Positions 7,587-17,184 are shown, numbered from the stretch's first letter. The stretch is DNA of 64,000 nucleotides from Trichothermofontia sichuanensis B231 (GCF_026240635.1 NZ_CP110848.1:3429741-3493740); one strand, 5' to 3'. Numbers and translations: made by a program. Notes: generated from the sequence alone by a model not told the origin.

Positions 7587-8981
7587 CTAGCCACCGGCAT
7601 CCGGCTTTACCTTCAGATTCACCGGCGCAGACGTATCGCTAAAGACGAAGTGGAGCAGGACCGGGGCCAGAAAGGTGGTGGCAATGACCATCAAAATCAG
7701 GGCGGCATCGGTGGTTGAGTCCAGGACGCCCGTTGCTGTCCCTAACCCCACAAAAATCAGGCCCACTTCGCCTCTGGGGACCATGCCCGTTCCGATCGCC
7801 AGCCGATTGACCGGGTCCGAACCGAAGATGGCAAAGCCCGCCGCTAGTTTACCGACGATCGCAACCACAATCAGGAAAGTGGCCATCAATAATCCGGGCC
7901 AGTTGCTGGGTTCCAGGGGATTAAACAAGCTCAGATCAATTTCGACGCCAATCAGGACAAAGAAAATCGTTGCAAATAAGGTCACCAGTGGCTTCATTTC
8001 TTCTTCAAGTTGCTTCGCCAACTGGGTGCTGCCCATGACCAGACCAGCGGCGAAGGCCCCTAAGGCAGACTCCAGGCGCAGCCCCATAGCTACCATTGCC
8101 ATGACAAAGATAACCATGACGCCTAACATAACGGGGCTGCCTTCCACCTCAAACTTCTCGGCGAGGGCATTAAAGAAGGGGATGCCGTAGCGACTCAGGA
8201 GCAATGCTCCCCCCACAAAAAAGATGGTGTTCAGAATCAGATAGGCGATCTGGGAGAATTCGACGTTACCTTCCTTAACCAGAGCGACCACAATGGCTAA
8301 GATAACAATTCCCAAAATATCGTCTAGAACGGCAGCCCCAATGATAATTTGGCCTTCCTTAGAGGAGAGTTGACCTAAATCCTTGAGCACACTGGCCGTA
8401 ATCCCAATACTGGTTGCGGTCAGTGCGGCTCCGGCAAATAGGGCCACAATCACGGGGGCGTGGAACAGGTAGATCAACCCCAGCATCCCCAGGATAAAGG
8501 GCAAGATAACCCCAACGATAGCCACGGTTGCGGCTTGCCACCCCACGCGGATCATTTCATCAAGATCGGACTCTAGACCCGTTAGAAATAATAAGCAGAG
8601 TAGCCCTAGGCCGCCAATCCGCTCGATAGTGATAAACTGGGATTCATAGTCCTCAATAATCTCGGCAGGGGTGGCATGGGAGATGGCCGCGATCGCATTG
8701 ACCAAACCGGGACTCAGACTCGCAGCTGCCTCCCCTGGGACAACCCAATGCAACCCAGAAGTCCCCAGGATAACGCCTGCTAGCAAACACCCCAGGATAG
8801 AGGGTAATTTGAAACGGGCCAGGATTTCAGCCAGGAGCACTGCTAACCCGAAAATTAGAAGGACACGTACCCCGGACATAAGGAAACTGGCTAGTTCGAT
8901 ATTGGCATCTTCACCCACACTCGCCAGGAACCAGGGGGCATGGGACAGGAATAAACGGTCAATCATTAGGTTCAATTCCAT
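7587..8981 (-). CDS. Cation:proton antiporter (CPA2 / KefB-type)
   Basis: The 464-aa integral membrane protein has about twelve hydrophobic helices. Family landmarks are ILARFKLPSILGCLLAGVIL near the N-terminus, LFLTGLESDLDEMIRVGWQA in the fourth to fifth helix region, the GAALTATSIGITASVLKDLG segment with the conserved polar breaks of the exchange site, AAVLDDILGIVILAIVVAL with the paired aspartates, and GMVPRGEVGLIFVGLG late in the protein. It ends shortly after the last helix, with no TrkA-N domain, so it resembles the Na+(K+)/H+ exchangers of cyanobacteria rather than full-length KefB. The transported ion cannot be told from sequence. The PRC-barrel gene lies directly downstream. Confidence 0.9.
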   Translation of the reverse strand: MELNLMIDRLFLSHAPWFLASVGEDANIELASFLMSGVRVLLIFGLAVLLAEILARFKLPSILGCLLAGVILGTSGLHWVVPGEAAASLSPGLVNAIAAISHATPAEIIEDYESQFITIERIGGLGLLCLLFLTGLESDLDEMIRVGWQAATVAIVGVILPFILGMLGLIYLFHAPVIVALFAGAALTATSIGITASVLKDLGQLSSKEGQIIIGAAVLDDILGIVILAIVVALVKEGNVEFSQIAYLILNTIFFVGGALLLSRYGIPFFNALAEKFEVEGSPVMLGVMVIFVMAMVAMGLRLESALGAFAAGLVMGSTQLAKQLEEEMKPLVTLFATIFFVLIGVEIDLSLFNPLEPSNWPGLLMATFLIVVAIVGKLAAGFAIFGSDPVNRLAIGTGMVPRGEVGLIFVGLGTATGVLDSTTDAALILMVIATTFLAPVLLHFVFSDTSAPVNLKVKPDAGG

Positions 8982-9174
8982 GAAGCGTGTTCACCAGTGG
9001 CAAAGGTTAATACCCGATCGTCCCAGTCGATCGCCCAGTTAACTAAGGATGATCGGCAGACTCATGATCAGCACAAAGAAAGCCCGCCAAAGCGGACTTT
9101 GATCAAAGGCAACGATCGGAAAAGCTGAGCATATACAGAACTCCCAGGAGTGATGTTCGCAGGGGATAGACACA

Positions 9175-9414
9175 TCAATGCCAGCCCCAAGTTAGTTCTC
9201 CTTTATTAATCTTTTCGATAATCAGTGTGCGGTAGAGTTCAACTTCCTGGGGTGTAATTTTGCCATCATGGATCGTGAGGGATCGAATCTGGGCAAGTTC
9301 CCCTTGAGTAATTTTACCATCAGCAACCGCGCGATCGATGACCGCTTTTAGTTTCTCCAGATCTTCCAACTCTTCGGGGGTTGGGGCTGGTGCTTGGGGT
9401 CGAGAAATTTCCAT
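9175..9414 (-). CDS. Small hypothetical protein with two DGKIT repeats (79 aa)
   Basis: The ATG at 9414 gives MEISRPQAPAPTPEELEDLEKLKAVID; the longer reading frame to 9510 has an unlikely basic N-terminus. Two short repeats, ADGKITQGELAQIRSL and HDGKITPQEVELYRTL, have the Asp-Gly-Lys spacing seen in degenerate EF-hand or TerB-like helices, separated by 19 residues. A calcium-binding role is only a guess, because the acidic loop positions are incomplete. The flanking gap 9415-9754 (340 bp) shows no gene and carries the upstream region of trmH. Confidence 0.6.
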   Translation of the reverse strand: MEISRPQAPAPTPEELEDLEKLKAVIDRAVADGKITQGELAQIRSLTIHDGKITPQEVELYRTLIIEKINKGELTWGWH

Positions 9415-9754
9415 CCACAATTGCTCCCAAAAACTTGATTTTCTTCTAGTGTAAGCCAGGTATGGATAAAGGGTTGGCAACTTAATCTTTACTCTAGATA
9501 CCCTGACCATCCCTGCACATCAGCGGTGTGGGGGAAGGGCACACAGTATGGTACGATTAAGCACCTCAGTTGTAGTCTGCCCAGTGGGCCAGCCCTTACA
9601 CCTGGCTCATGATGAGGGTGTAACGGACAAAGCTGAGGCGATAGGCAGTCCAGTGGATCGCAGTGATCGCGGGATCAGGCGTTGTCCCTTGTTGTCGATT
9701 CCCTTGCGGTGTCGTGTTTGTCCCAATCGTCCGGAGATGGTGTGTTTTATCTAG

Positions 9755-10444
9755 ATGGCGACTCCAGCCCCACCCCCCGAGGCAATTATTAATTACTTAA
9801 AGCAATTTGTCACGGCTAATCGTTGGCAAAAAATGCAGGCTGTGCTGCACCAGCGAACCCGCCAAGTAACTGTGGTGTTGGAAGATATTTACCAGCCCCA
9901 CAACGCCAGTGCCGTGTTGCGCAGTTGTGATGCCTTTGGTGTTCAGGATGTCCATCTGATTCAAAATAAAAATCGGTTTGAGCTAGCTAAGGGAGTAGCC
10001 CTAGGGACAGAGCAATGGCTGACGTTATATCACTACCGGGACACAACGCTGGATAATACAACTGCCTGTCTAACTCAACTCAGGCGGCAGGGGTATACCC
10101 TGGTTGCAACCACGCCCCACTTCCAAGGAATTAGCATTACTGACGTTCCGATCACTGCTAAAATCGCCCTCCTCTTTGGTACCGAACTGAGTGGTTTATC
10201 CGAGGGAGCTTTGGCGCAAGCGGATCTATTTGCGACGATTCCCATGCTAGGCTTTTGTGAGAGCTTGAATATTTCGGTGAGCGTCGCCGTATGTTTATAT
10301 GAGATTACGACTCGTTTGCGGCGATCGGCCCATCCTTGGCAGTTAAGTGAGGCCGAAAAAGCGGATCTGCAACTGACGTGGTTACGCCGATCAGTGAAGG
10401 GAGCCGATCACCTCGAAAAGCAGTTTCGAGCCAATTATAAATAG
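9755..10444 (+). CDS. trmH: tRNA (guanosine(18)-2'-O)-methyltransferase TrmH
   Basis: SpoU-class (SPOUT) methyltransferase that methylates the ribose of G18 in the D-loop of tRNAs using S-adenosylmethionine. The 229-aa protein shows all three SPOUT motifs: motif 1 in HNASAVLRSCDAFGVQDVHL with the catalytic arginine, motif 2 in LLFGTELSGLSEGALAQAD, and motif 3 in IPMLGFCESLNISVSVAV, the knot that binds the cofactor. An N-terminal helical segment precedes the fold as in Thermus TrmH. The gene converges with the zinc-ribbon membrane protein gene; the stop codons are only a few bases apart. Confidence 0.93.
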   Translation: MATPAPPPEAIINYLKQFVTANRWQKMQAVLHQRTRQVTVVLEDIYQPHNASAVLRSCDAFGVQDVHLIQNKNRFELAKGVALGTEQWLTLYHYRDTTLDNTTACLTQLRRQGYTLVATTPHFQGISITDVPITAKIALLFGTELSGLSEGALAQADLFATIPMLGFCESLNISVSVAVCLYEITTRLRRSAHPWQLSEAEKADLQLTWLRRSVKGADHLEKQFRANYK

Positions 10445-10451
10445 CCTATCC

Positions 10452-11702
10452 TTAACTCGTCTGTGCCTGTCCTTCGCTGGACTGTAAGAATTGACCACAG
10501 GCACGGCAGTAATGTGAAAATTTGTAGGTACGGTGGTGACAATAGGGGCATTCCTGGTATTGCTCAAAGCCACAATGGGGACAGTAGGGATCAGGAGTAC
10601 GCAAGCGAGCATTACACCGAATACAGCGAGACTTCTGAATCCGTTTTTTGGCTTGAATTTGGGGATTAAAAACAAAGCGTTGGAGAAATTTGATCAGTCC
10701 AAATCCCACAAGGGGAATTACCAGAATCAAAAGGTAGCTAGCAACAAATAGCAGGCCACCTACTAAGGCAACCATCAAATCAATGACCCAACGAACCAGG
10801 TTGCCAAATTGGAGGAAGCTAAAAACCTTGATCAGTAACGGAATGCAAAAGATCAGGAGTAAATGCCAACTGAGGAGAATTTGTAGACCTCGATGGTGAT
10901 TAACTGCACTGCTATGCCACCAGTAGGCGATCGCAATCAGAGGAGCTAGGAACAGCAGTTGCAGCAAAAATTGAAGATTGGGATACCAAAATTGGGCCGA
11001 CTCATAGCCTCGCTTGAGGGTTGCATAGGTTTCCTGGTTACCCAAGGCATCCAGGTAAGTGATCACAACTGGGGTAGCCAGTAATTCCTGCTGAATCTGT
11101 TTAACCTGTTGTTGCTTTTCTTGAATTTGGCGTTTAGCGCTTTCAATATCAGCCTTTGTCCTTTCTGCCGTTGATTGATTAATGGATTGTTCAGGTGCTT
11201 GCTCAGCAATTTTTTCGAGTAGGGTTGAATCGTATTGAGCCTGGAGCGTTGCGATCCTCTGTTTCAGGGTATCAATCTCAGTGCTTAAGGCGGCGATCGC
11301 ATCTTGTCGTTTAACGTTCTCTGGTGTGGGCACTGCTTGCTTCAGGCGTTTATGCTCAACACAGAGGGGATTAACACTGCCAATGCGATGGCGATCGTCA
11401 GAGAGTGGTTGCCAACCCTGAGCATCAGCAATTACCTGGGCAATTGTCTGGGTATCAACCTGGAAAGGATCCTGTCGTTCCCGTTCGTTTTGATAGGTTT
11501 GGTAAGCCCCATAGCAGGGAAAGGTTTCCTCTGGACTCAGGGGCCAGTTAGCAATATTATCGAGACCTGCAAAAACATTAATCAGGACGAAGATATCGAC
11601 CAGAATCAGGATAATCAGGCTAACCCGATTGAGGGGTTCCTGGGCGACTTGGGTAGACTTGCGCACGAACAGGCGCGTTATCCGTCGAAAAAATGCCAAC
11701 AT
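10452..11702 (-). CDS. Membrane protein with coiled coil and double zinc ribbon (416 aa)
   Basis: I chose the ATG at 11702 (MLAFFRRITRLFVRK) because AGGGTGAG lies just upstream. Order: a basic N-terminus, one hydrophobic helix (VSLIILILVDIFVLINVF), a soluble domain with a Gln/Glu-rich coiled coil (residues about 140-210, with ESAKRQIQEKQQQVKQIQ), three or four further membrane segments, and a C-terminal cytoplasmic tail with two zinc ribbons (CIRCNARLRTPDPYCPHC and CPYCHHRTYKFSHYCRAC). Such double ribbons usually mediate protein contacts. No enzymatic domain is visible and no function is assigned. Convergent with trmH. Confidence 0.75.
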   Translation of the reverse strand: MLAFFRRITRLFVRKSTQVAQEPLNRVSLIILILVDIFVLINVFAGLDNIANWPLSPEETFPCYGAYQTYQNERERQDPFQVDTQTIAQVIADAQGWQPLSDDRHRIGSVNPLCVEHKRLKQAVPTPENVKRQDAIAALSTEIDTLKQRIATLQAQYDSTLLEKIAEQAPEQSINQSTAERTKADIESAKRQIQEKQQQVKQIQQELLATPVVITYLDALGNQETYATLKRGYESAQFWYPNLQFLLQLLFLAPLIAIAYWWHSSAVNHHRGLQILLSWHLLLIFCIPLLIKVFSFLQFGNLVRWVIDLMVALVGGLLFVASYLLILVIPLVGFGLIKFLQRFVFNPQIQAKKRIQKSRCIRCNARLRTPDPYCPHCGFEQYQECPYCHHRTYKFSHYCRACGQFLQSSEGQAQTS

Positions 11703-11900
11703 AGACTCACCCTGGGGCTGAATTAGGTTCCTAATTATCAGGCTAGGTTCTGAACCCGTCCAGTAATAACAGCGCTGGGCCAATTTTGCCAGTGGTTACT
11801 TCGAGCGGCTGTTTCGCCTAACCCTAAACCAGATATCCTGGAGACCCCTCACCCCAGCGATCGCGGGCACACAGCACTCAGGTAATGACAATCCCGGCAA

Positions 11901-12581
11901 TCACAAGATGAGATCAGATTGCAAGGTGAGGTTGAGATCCCCCTGATTTGGTTCAACCACAATCACTTCCGCTGAGCGTTTTCCCCGGATCAGCCAACCT
12001 GTAAGAGCACCCAACCCGGCACCCCCCAGCACTTCAGCAACTTCAATTACCCGATCGCCCGTAATGCCGGCAATGACCGCTGCTGCTGCTGCCCCCACGG
12101 CGGCCCCGGTCAGGATCGATCGCGTATTGGTGCCCTTCTTAATGGTTTCGCGGCGATTAACCACCCCGGAAACGGCATTGATCGCCTGTTGTCGATTACT
12201 GTTACGGATCACGATTGTCTTGGCGACAAATTGCGTCCCCTCGTTGTTACCCACCGGGCGCAACTCTCCCCGAATCGTACTGCCCGCAGGGACCAAAATT
12301 GTTCCCAGCGAAGACCGAATATCACTGGCGACGACGAGTTCCACCGGTGCGGTTTCTTCTGGCGTCACCACAATCCGCTCAGCTTTGGTAAAGCGGGTGG
12401 GGATATAAGTCCCGGCAGGAATGCGCACTTGGGTTTGGGCAAATGGGGTCAGGAGGCGACCCTGGCTAGGGGTACTTTGGGCGATCGCTGGAGCGGCGAT
12501 CGGTGGCAGGAGGGAAGTCGTCATTAACCCCAGGCTCAAGACCCAAGCCGTTGGTCGAAGATAGCCCTGTGATCGCACCAT
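11901..12581 (-). CDS. Secreted glycine/alanine-rich hypothetical protein (226 aa)
   Basis: The N-terminus is a clear Sec signal peptide: a basic start, a hydrophobic core (WVLSLGLMTTSLLPPIAAP) and cleavage around PAIAQST. A beta-rich domain follows (VRIPAGTYIPTRFTKAERIV, ILVPAGSTIRGELRPV), then a basic stretch, then a small-residue helix (ILTGAAVGAAAAAVIAGITG) and GGAGLGALTGWLIRGKR, which may insert into or lie against a membrane. The VPAGSTIRGEL-like motif is also seen in proteins related to conjugation or pilus assembly, but no such genes are nearby. Function unknown; periplasmic or envelope location inferred from the signal peptide. Confidence 0.7.
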   Translation of the reverse strand: MVRSQGYLRPTAWVLSLGLMTTSLLPPIAAPAIAQSTPSQGRLLTPFAQTQVRIPAGTYIPTRFTKAERIVVTPEETAPVELVVASDIRSSLGTILVPAGSTIRGELRPVGNNEGTQFVAKTIVIRNSNRQQAINAVSGVVNRRETIKKGTNTRSILTGAAVGAAAAAVIAGITGDRVIEVAEVLGGAGLGALTGWLIRGKRSAEVIVVEPNQGDLNLTLQSDLIL

Positions 12582-12654
12582 GATTACCTCTCTCTTCTAC
12601 AACGCAACATCTACAACCAGCAAAGACTGGGGAGCATCTCAGTTGGGCAAGATG

Positions 12655-12785
12655 CAGCCCTCATCCCCCAACCCCTTCTCCCAAGTGGGGAAAAGGGGAG
12701 CCGGATTTTCAAGTCCCTCTCCCGCTCTGGGAGAGGGATTTAGGGTGAGGGCCGCACAAGTGAGTGCACCCAAAGACTGTTACCG
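12655..12785 (+). repeat. Repeat family B, central part only
   Basis: This segment shares the core of repeat B: CCCTCATCCCCCAACCCC, TTCTCCCAAGTGGGGA, GGAGCCGGATTTTCAAGTCC, a CTCTCCCGCTCTGGGAGAG palindrome and GATTTAGGGTGAGGGCCGCA, nearly base for base as at 29040-29140 and 47640-47740. The terminal inverted repeats are missing, so it is a fragment. It lies between the secreted-protein gene (divergent) and a C element. Confidence 0.7.
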
Positions 12786-12880
12786 AGATTGACCCTCATG
12801 CTGGCGCATAAGTTCCCTGGTGTGGATAGGTTAGCACCCAGGTAGCGTGGCCCTAGCCATCCTCCAGAAAACGACACAGT

Positions 12881-13095
12881 GGTTCTTCTGGGTTTATGGT
12901 GGGGACGCGTAGCGCTCCCACCATAAACCCAGCGTTTTATAGTCATCGCAATTTAGGCTGAAACAGTACCCTCACCCCCAGCCCCTCTCCCAGAGCGGGA
13001 GAAGGGAGTGAAAACTGTATCGCTCTTATTTGGATTGACCATAGTTCTTTAATTTGCAGCTTTTTGTACTGTTACACCAAAATCTCAGGAGAGCC
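12881..13095 (+). repeat. Repeat family C, copy 1, split by a repeat A element
   Basis: It begins GGTTCTTCTGGGTTTATGG and ends AATCTCAGGAGAGCC; these are imperfect inverted repeats (GGYTCTYCTG against GGCTCTCCTG). It is flanked by GACACAGT (12873-12880) and GACACAAT (13096-13103), a 7/8 match that looks like an 8-bp target duplication. After GCGTTT it is interrupted at 12938-13043 by a repeat A copy and then resumes GTTCTTTAATTTGCAGC. The other full copy is at 56687-56798. The right duplication ends one base before the stop codon of the DUF445 gene. Confidence 0.85.
12938..13043 (-). repeat. Repeat family A, copy 2, nested in repeat C
   Basis: In inverted orientation it reads TATAGTCATCGCAATTTAGG to TTATTTGGATTGACCATA, 106 bp, with the CTCTCCCAGAGCGGGAGA palindrome in the centre. 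Its boundaries coincide with a break in the surrounding C element when that is compared with the copy at 56687-56798. TA lies at both junctions, consistent with a TA target duplication. Confidence 0.88.
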
Positions 13096-13103
13096 GACAC
13101 AAT

Positions 13104-14333
13104 TTAGCGAAACAGCAAAATCACGACCTGCAGACAGCCGACAATAAAGCCGAGGATACCGCCCAAGTTTACGATCGCCTGCAATTCACTCCGGACAATG
13201 CCCTGGATGGCCAGTTCTAGATTGCGCGGGGACGTGGCCTTGACTCGCTCCACGATAACCTGGTCAATATTGAGAATCGGAATGACCTGGGTGACGATCG
13301 TTTCCAAATCTTTTTCTAAATAACGCTCTAACACCAAGGCTAACTCGCTACTCACCCCTACTAGGGAACTGCTCACCACTGTAGAGTTGCGTAATCGATT
13401 GAGAATCAGCGTTGCAATATGCTCCCAATTAACCGATTGGGCTAGGCCCTGGAGCAGATCCGCCCCTTGCTCTTGCAAATAGGTCCGCACCGTTTCCCGC
13501 ATTGTTTGGCGCAGTTGCCGTACCGTAGAAACCGGTAGATTTTGCAGGGAGAGATTTTGGAGCCATTCCTGTAACCGTTGCCGAATCTGCAGGGCAACAA
13601 CCAGTTCAGCAATACGGGTGTTACTGGCTTCCTTTTCGTCCAGACAGTAGGTGCGTAATCGGAGGAGAGCATTGCGGACCCCAAATAGATTGGCAATTAC
13701 CCAATAGGTACCACTGGTTTTTTCCCGAAACCCTTCGTCAATAACCTGAATATTATGATCCGTCAGAAAATCAATTAAAATCTGACGAATCGCATCCGGT
13801 GGCAATGCCGTTTCCAAAATCCAATCAGCCAATTGGGCGGCTTGCACACGGCTTAATTGCAGTTCCAGTAAAACCTGATCAAAAATATGATTGAGTTGGG
13901 CTTCAAGAAAGTCTTCACGACGGGCCAATACCCGCAATAACCGCGGCATCGAGTCACCCAGAAGATCGTGCAAAATACCCGCCAGAATTTTGGCCGTCTT
14001 CTGTTCGGTATCCGATCGCACCTGCTCCAGGGCCGATAACAATAACCAATGGATTGCCCCTTGTACGCGTTCGGTTTGCAGTAAACGACGGGCCAGCTTT
14101 TGCAATTCCGCCGGCGTTAGCAGCGACCCCATGATCGTGTCGGCGATGCGTTTGGCCAGCCGTTCTTGGTTACTGGGAATCAGACCAGGGGTAAAGGGAA
14201 TCCGCCACTGGCCCAAGTAATAGGCACGGTAGGGGCGGAACAGCATTTTGATCGCAATATCATTGGTGAAGTAGCCAATGATGCTACCCGTAATGGGTGG
14301 GACAAAATAAATCCACAGGCTGGCGAGGTTCAA
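13104..14333 (-). CDS. DUF445 family membrane protein
   Basis: The 409-aa protein opens with a membrane helix ([20 protein letters not shown]) and the family signature [20 protein letters not shown], followed by [18 protein letters not shown], and closes with a second hydrophobic helix ([19 protein letters not shown]). The body in between is long and amphipathic, with leucine-rich helices ([20 protein letters not shown]) probably peripheral to the membrane. DUF445 (YheB-like) proteins are widespread and poorly characterised. It is followed at 14462 by another membrane protein gene on the same strand. A repeat C target duplication abuts its stop codon. Confidence 0.85.
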   Translation of the reverse strand: MNLASLWIYFVPPITGSIIGYFTNDIAIKMLFRPYRAYYLGQWRIPFTPGLIPSNQERLAKRIADTIMGSLLTPAELQKLARRLLQTERVQGAIHWLLLSALEQVRSDTEQKTAKILAGILHDLLGDSMPRLLRVLARREDFLEAQLNHIFDQVLLELQLSRVQAAQLADWILETALPPDAIRQILIDFLTDHNIQVIDEGFREKTSGTYWVIANLFGVRNALLRLRTYCLDEKEASNTRIAELVVALQIRQRLQEWLQNLSLQNLPVSTVRQLRQTMRETVRTYLQEQGADLLQGLAQSVNWEHIATLILNRLRNSTVVSSSLVGVSSELALVLERYLEKDLETIVTQVIPILNIDQVIVERVKATSPRNLELAIQGIVRSELQAIVNLGGILGFIVGCLQVVILLFR

Positions 14334-14461
14334 GGTAATTCTCGTTCAGAGGGCGATGCGTCTAGGAAGACACGGCGCGAACATGGTTTAGGGACTGGGT
14401 TCCTCTTTGATCTTAAGCCGTAGATCTGAAGCCGTCAGCAGATGAGTGGGGGAATTCTGCC

Positions 14462-15094
14462 CTAGCCCTCTACCCCTTCATCGGTGGCTAAGGGGGTTGG
14501 CACGAAAGGGATGCGATCGACGGGCCACCCTAACCTCGTAAAGTCTTGGGCAATTTCTGCGGTGGGGTAGGGTTCTAATGCTGCTAGCTCAGCTTCAGGG
14601 GTCAACAACACTTGCAAGACCGCGAGGGGAACCTGGGTCATGAGGTTGGCCAGTGTGAAAGCCCCGATCGCGATCGCTAACCCCACTACATGCCAACTGG
14701 CAGGTAAAGGACTCAGGCGACTGACAAGGGGAGCCAAGCGATATAGTTGCCAGACGATCACTGCCCATACCAGCGGGACGGCCAAAATGATTAAATAATT
14801 GCGGCGATCGTACAGTTGGCGCAAAATCTGGCGCTGGGATTTAGCCAACTGCCCAGCCCGTAGAATCAGCCCCGGAATACTAAAGATGTAAAACGGACGC
14901 ACCAATTGCATCCCAGCGGGCAAGGCCCCCCCCACTAGGGCCACAATACCCACCTCCAACGGCACAGGCAGCAGGGGACTCCCCGTCGCTAGCCCCAACC
15001 AACCCAACTCTAGCCAGATGGGTACGGCTGCCAACCCTGCTAAATGAATCCAAAGGAACGGTTCTGATTTAAACTCCGATTTAACTAAAGACAT
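14462..15094 (-). CDS. Low-complexity-tail-type membrane protein (210 aa)
   Basis: The N-terminus FKSEPFLWIHLAGLAAVPIW matches the opening of a cyanobacterial family commonly called low-complexity tail membrane protein. Four hydrophobic segments are visible: near residues 18-40, VPLEVGIVALVGGALPAG, YLIILAVPLVWAVIVWQLY, and VVGLAIAIGAFTLANLM. The C-terminus here is a short Pro/Glu-rich stretch that ends quickly rather than the long repetitive tail that gave the family its name. Function unknown. The frame starts at an ATG near 15094 and lies in the same direction as the DUF445 gene about 130 bp downstream. Confidence 0.75.
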   Translation of the reverse strand: MSLVKSEFKSEPFLWIHLAGLAAVPIWLELGWLGLATGSPLLPVPLEVGIVALVGGALPAGMQLVRPFYIFSIPGLILRAGQLAKSQRQILRQLYDRRNYLIILAVPLVWAVIVWQLYRLAPLVSRLSPLPASWHVVGLAIAIGAFTLANLMTQVPLAVLQVLLTPEAELAALEPYPTAEIAQDFTRLGWPVDRIPFVPTPLATDEGVEG

Positions 15095-15309
15095 TTCTAG
15101 TAACGCTAGCTGGGCCAGCTACGAACAATAGGCAACGAGAATCGGCTGTTTTAGGGGCAAAGGGCTAGCAACAGACAGGGATTGTCCGACAGCCAGAGGG
15201 CATACAACGCTGGAAAATCGCCCCTGTGATTCTCGATAATTTATACCACGCGATGGGGCAAGCCACGGGCTATCCTTGCCCCGACATTCGTTCAAACCCC
15301 TGTCTGATT

Positions 15310-15490
15310 ACCGGGTTGACTGAGCAATCTTTTCCCCTTACCTGAGGAGAGAGCAGTGAGGAGAGAGCAGTGAGGTCAGCAGGCGGCAAGGCCCTCTGCT
15401 CCGGGTTGACTGACCAGTCTTTGCCCCTCATCCCTACATCCCTTCTCCCACGAGGGGCAAAAGGACTTTAACCCAAAACCCTGGCTCGAA
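15310..15490 (+). repeat. Repeat D with a 14-bp tandem duplication
   Basis: The 473-bp gap 15095-15567 contains no gene. It holds GGTTGACTGAGCAATCTTTT (15314-15333), an exact GAGGAGAGAGCAGT duplication at 15344-15371, a second GGTTGACTGACCAGTC, then CCCTTCTCCCACGAGGGGCA and GACTTTAACCCAAAACC. The same modules occur inverted at about 900-1035 and partly at 36566-36720. It runs directly into a truncated repeat A. Confidence 0.6.
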
Positions 15491-15558
15491 GCCTCTCCCG
15501 CTCTGGGAGAGGGGCTGGGGGTGAGGGTGCTGTTTCAGTCTAAATTGCAATGACTATA
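15491..15558 (+). repeat. Repeat family A, truncated copy 3
   Basis: Only the right two-thirds remains: the CTCTCCCGCTCTGGGAGAGG palindrome, CTGGGGGTGAGGGTGCTG, and the terminus TAAATTGCAATGACTATA. The left end is replaced by repeat D sequence. It stops 9 bp short of the murJ stop codon. Confidence 0.8.
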
Positions 15559-15567
15559 AAGTCATCG

Positions 15568-17184
15568 CTACGATCGCCGCCAGCGTTGCTGCAGGCGAGC
15601 CAGAAGCAGTTCGGTTTCCGGGAGTTTTAAAAAATGGGTTAAAACGGCAAAAATGCCCAGCCCTACGATTCCTGCAAGACTTAATAGCCCTAACTGGGCC
15701 AGAAAACCAACCTTGGGGACGAACTGCACCAGGGTCGTATAGAAGCCCCAACTGCCTACCCCGGCGATGCCACTAAAGGCCGTTAAGGCCACGATCGGGA
15801 TCGCCCATTGGCCTAGGGGCAGTCCCTGTAATCGGCGATCAAGGAGCCAGAGAAACATCAGCAACGAAACCATATTCACCCCCACCGTCGCCAACACTAG
15901 ACCAGAGGCACCGAAGGGACCAATCAGCCAATAATCCAGAAGGGCATTGAGAAAGATATTGAACACACTAATCCGAAAAGGCGTTTGGGCATCTCCCAAG
16001 GCATAAAACACCCGCACCAGGACATCCCGCCCCAGATAGACAAACATTCCCACCCCATAGGCCATCAACACCGCGGCTACCAGCTTGGACGCATCACTTT
16101 GGAAGGCTCCCCGTTCATAAACGACCCGCACGATGGGATCGGCCAAGACCACCATCAGCGCCCCCAAAGGCAACATCGACAGAGCCGTCAGAATCAACCC
16201 CTGGCGAATCCGCTCCTTCAACGCCGGCCAATCCTGGGGGTCAGTGAGCCGCGAGAACACCGGCAACAAGGGCACCAGAATCATATTCGATAGGATGCCT
16301 AGGGGCGTTTGCACCAGCAAGCCTGCGTAGCCCAAGGCCGAAGCGGCTGGGGGGATAAAGGACGCAAAAAACAAATCAGTGTACACATTGATCTGCATCA
16401 TGCCGGAGGCAAAGGTGGCTGGCCCCATGATTTTCAGGACCTCCTGGACCCCGGCATGGCGGAAGTCAAACCGTAATCGCAGGCTACCCATGCCACTGCG
16501 CCACTGGGCCACCACCTGCACCAGCCATTGCAATACTGCTCCCAGCAATGTTCCGACGGCCAGCACAATACCCCCCAACATCGCATATTCGGGGGTGGCA
16601 ATATCTGGACCCAAGTTTAGGGCCAATACCACGAGGCCCCCAATGACCGTCAAGCTGGAGAACAGAGGGCTGATTGACGGCAACCAATACTGATCCGAGG
16701 CATTCAACGTGCCAAAGCCAATGCCAATCAACCCAGCGAATAGGGCCATGGGAGCCATCAATTGCAACTGACGCACCGCGATCGCCCGAATTGCCAACCC
16801 GGCGGGCGTCTGGCCCAACCCCGGCGCCACCAATTCAATCAACGGTCCCGCAAACACAATGACAAGGATCGTGACGATCAACAGCACCCCGCTCACTAGG
16901 GTCGTGATCGACTCCACCAGCGGTGCTGCCTCCCGCTGGTCTCGCTTGGCCAGAACACTCACCATCGCGCTATGGAAGGGGCCGTTAATGCCCCCCAACA
17001 GGATCAGTAAAAAGCCAGGCACCACATAGGCATAGTTATAGGCTTCAAAAGCAGGGCCGACCCCAAACGCTGCGGCGATCGCCTGTTGCCGCACGAGGCC
17101 AAACAACTTACTAATCAGGGTGGCAATGGCGACAATGCCCGCAATTCTTGCCAACGAACGCTTTGCTTGGGGTTGCTCAGTCAC
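15568..17184 (-). CDS. murJ: Lipid II flippase MurJ (MviN family)
   Basis: Polytopic MOP-superfamily transporter that flips the peptidoglycan precursor lipid II across the inner membrane. I place the start at a GTG at 17184 (reading VTEQPQAKRSLARIAGIVA, 538 aa), since the sequence upstream to 17250 is unlike the family and no ATG fits. Landmarks: ATLISKLFGLVRQQAIAAAFG at the N-terminus, LLILLGGINGPFHSAMVSVL, the GMMQINVYTDLFFASFIPP helix, GLLVQTPLGILSNMILVPLL with the typical charged breaks, and VYERGAFQSDASKLVAAVL. Fourteen helices are plausible. It is transcribed away from the ccm operon. Confidence 0.93.
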   Translation of the reverse strand: MTEQPQAKRSLARIAGIVAIATLISKLFGLVRQQAIAAAFGVGPAFEAYNYAYVVPGFLLILLGGINGPFHSAMVSVLAKRDQREAAPLVESITTLVSGVLLIVTILVIVFAGPLIELVAPGLGQTPAGLAIRAIAVRQLQLMAPMALFAGLIGIGFGTLNASDQYWLPSISPLFSSLTVIGGLVVLALNLGPDIATPEYAMLGGIVLAVGTLLGAVLQWLVQVVAQWRSGMGSLRLRFDFRHAGVQEVLKIMGPATFASGMMQINVYTDLFFASFIPPAASALGYAGLLVQTPLGILSNMILVPLLPVFSRLTDPQDWPALKERIRQGLILTALSMLPLGALMVVLADPIVRVVYERGAFQSDASKLVAAVLMAYGVGMFVYLGRDVLVRVFYALGDAQTPFRISVFNIFLNALLDYWLIGPFGASGLVLATVGVNMVSLLMFLWLLDRRLQGLPLGQWAIPIVALTAFSGIAGVGSWGFYTTLVQFVPKVGFLAQLGLLSLAGIVGLGIFAVLTHFLKLPETELLLARLQQRWRRS

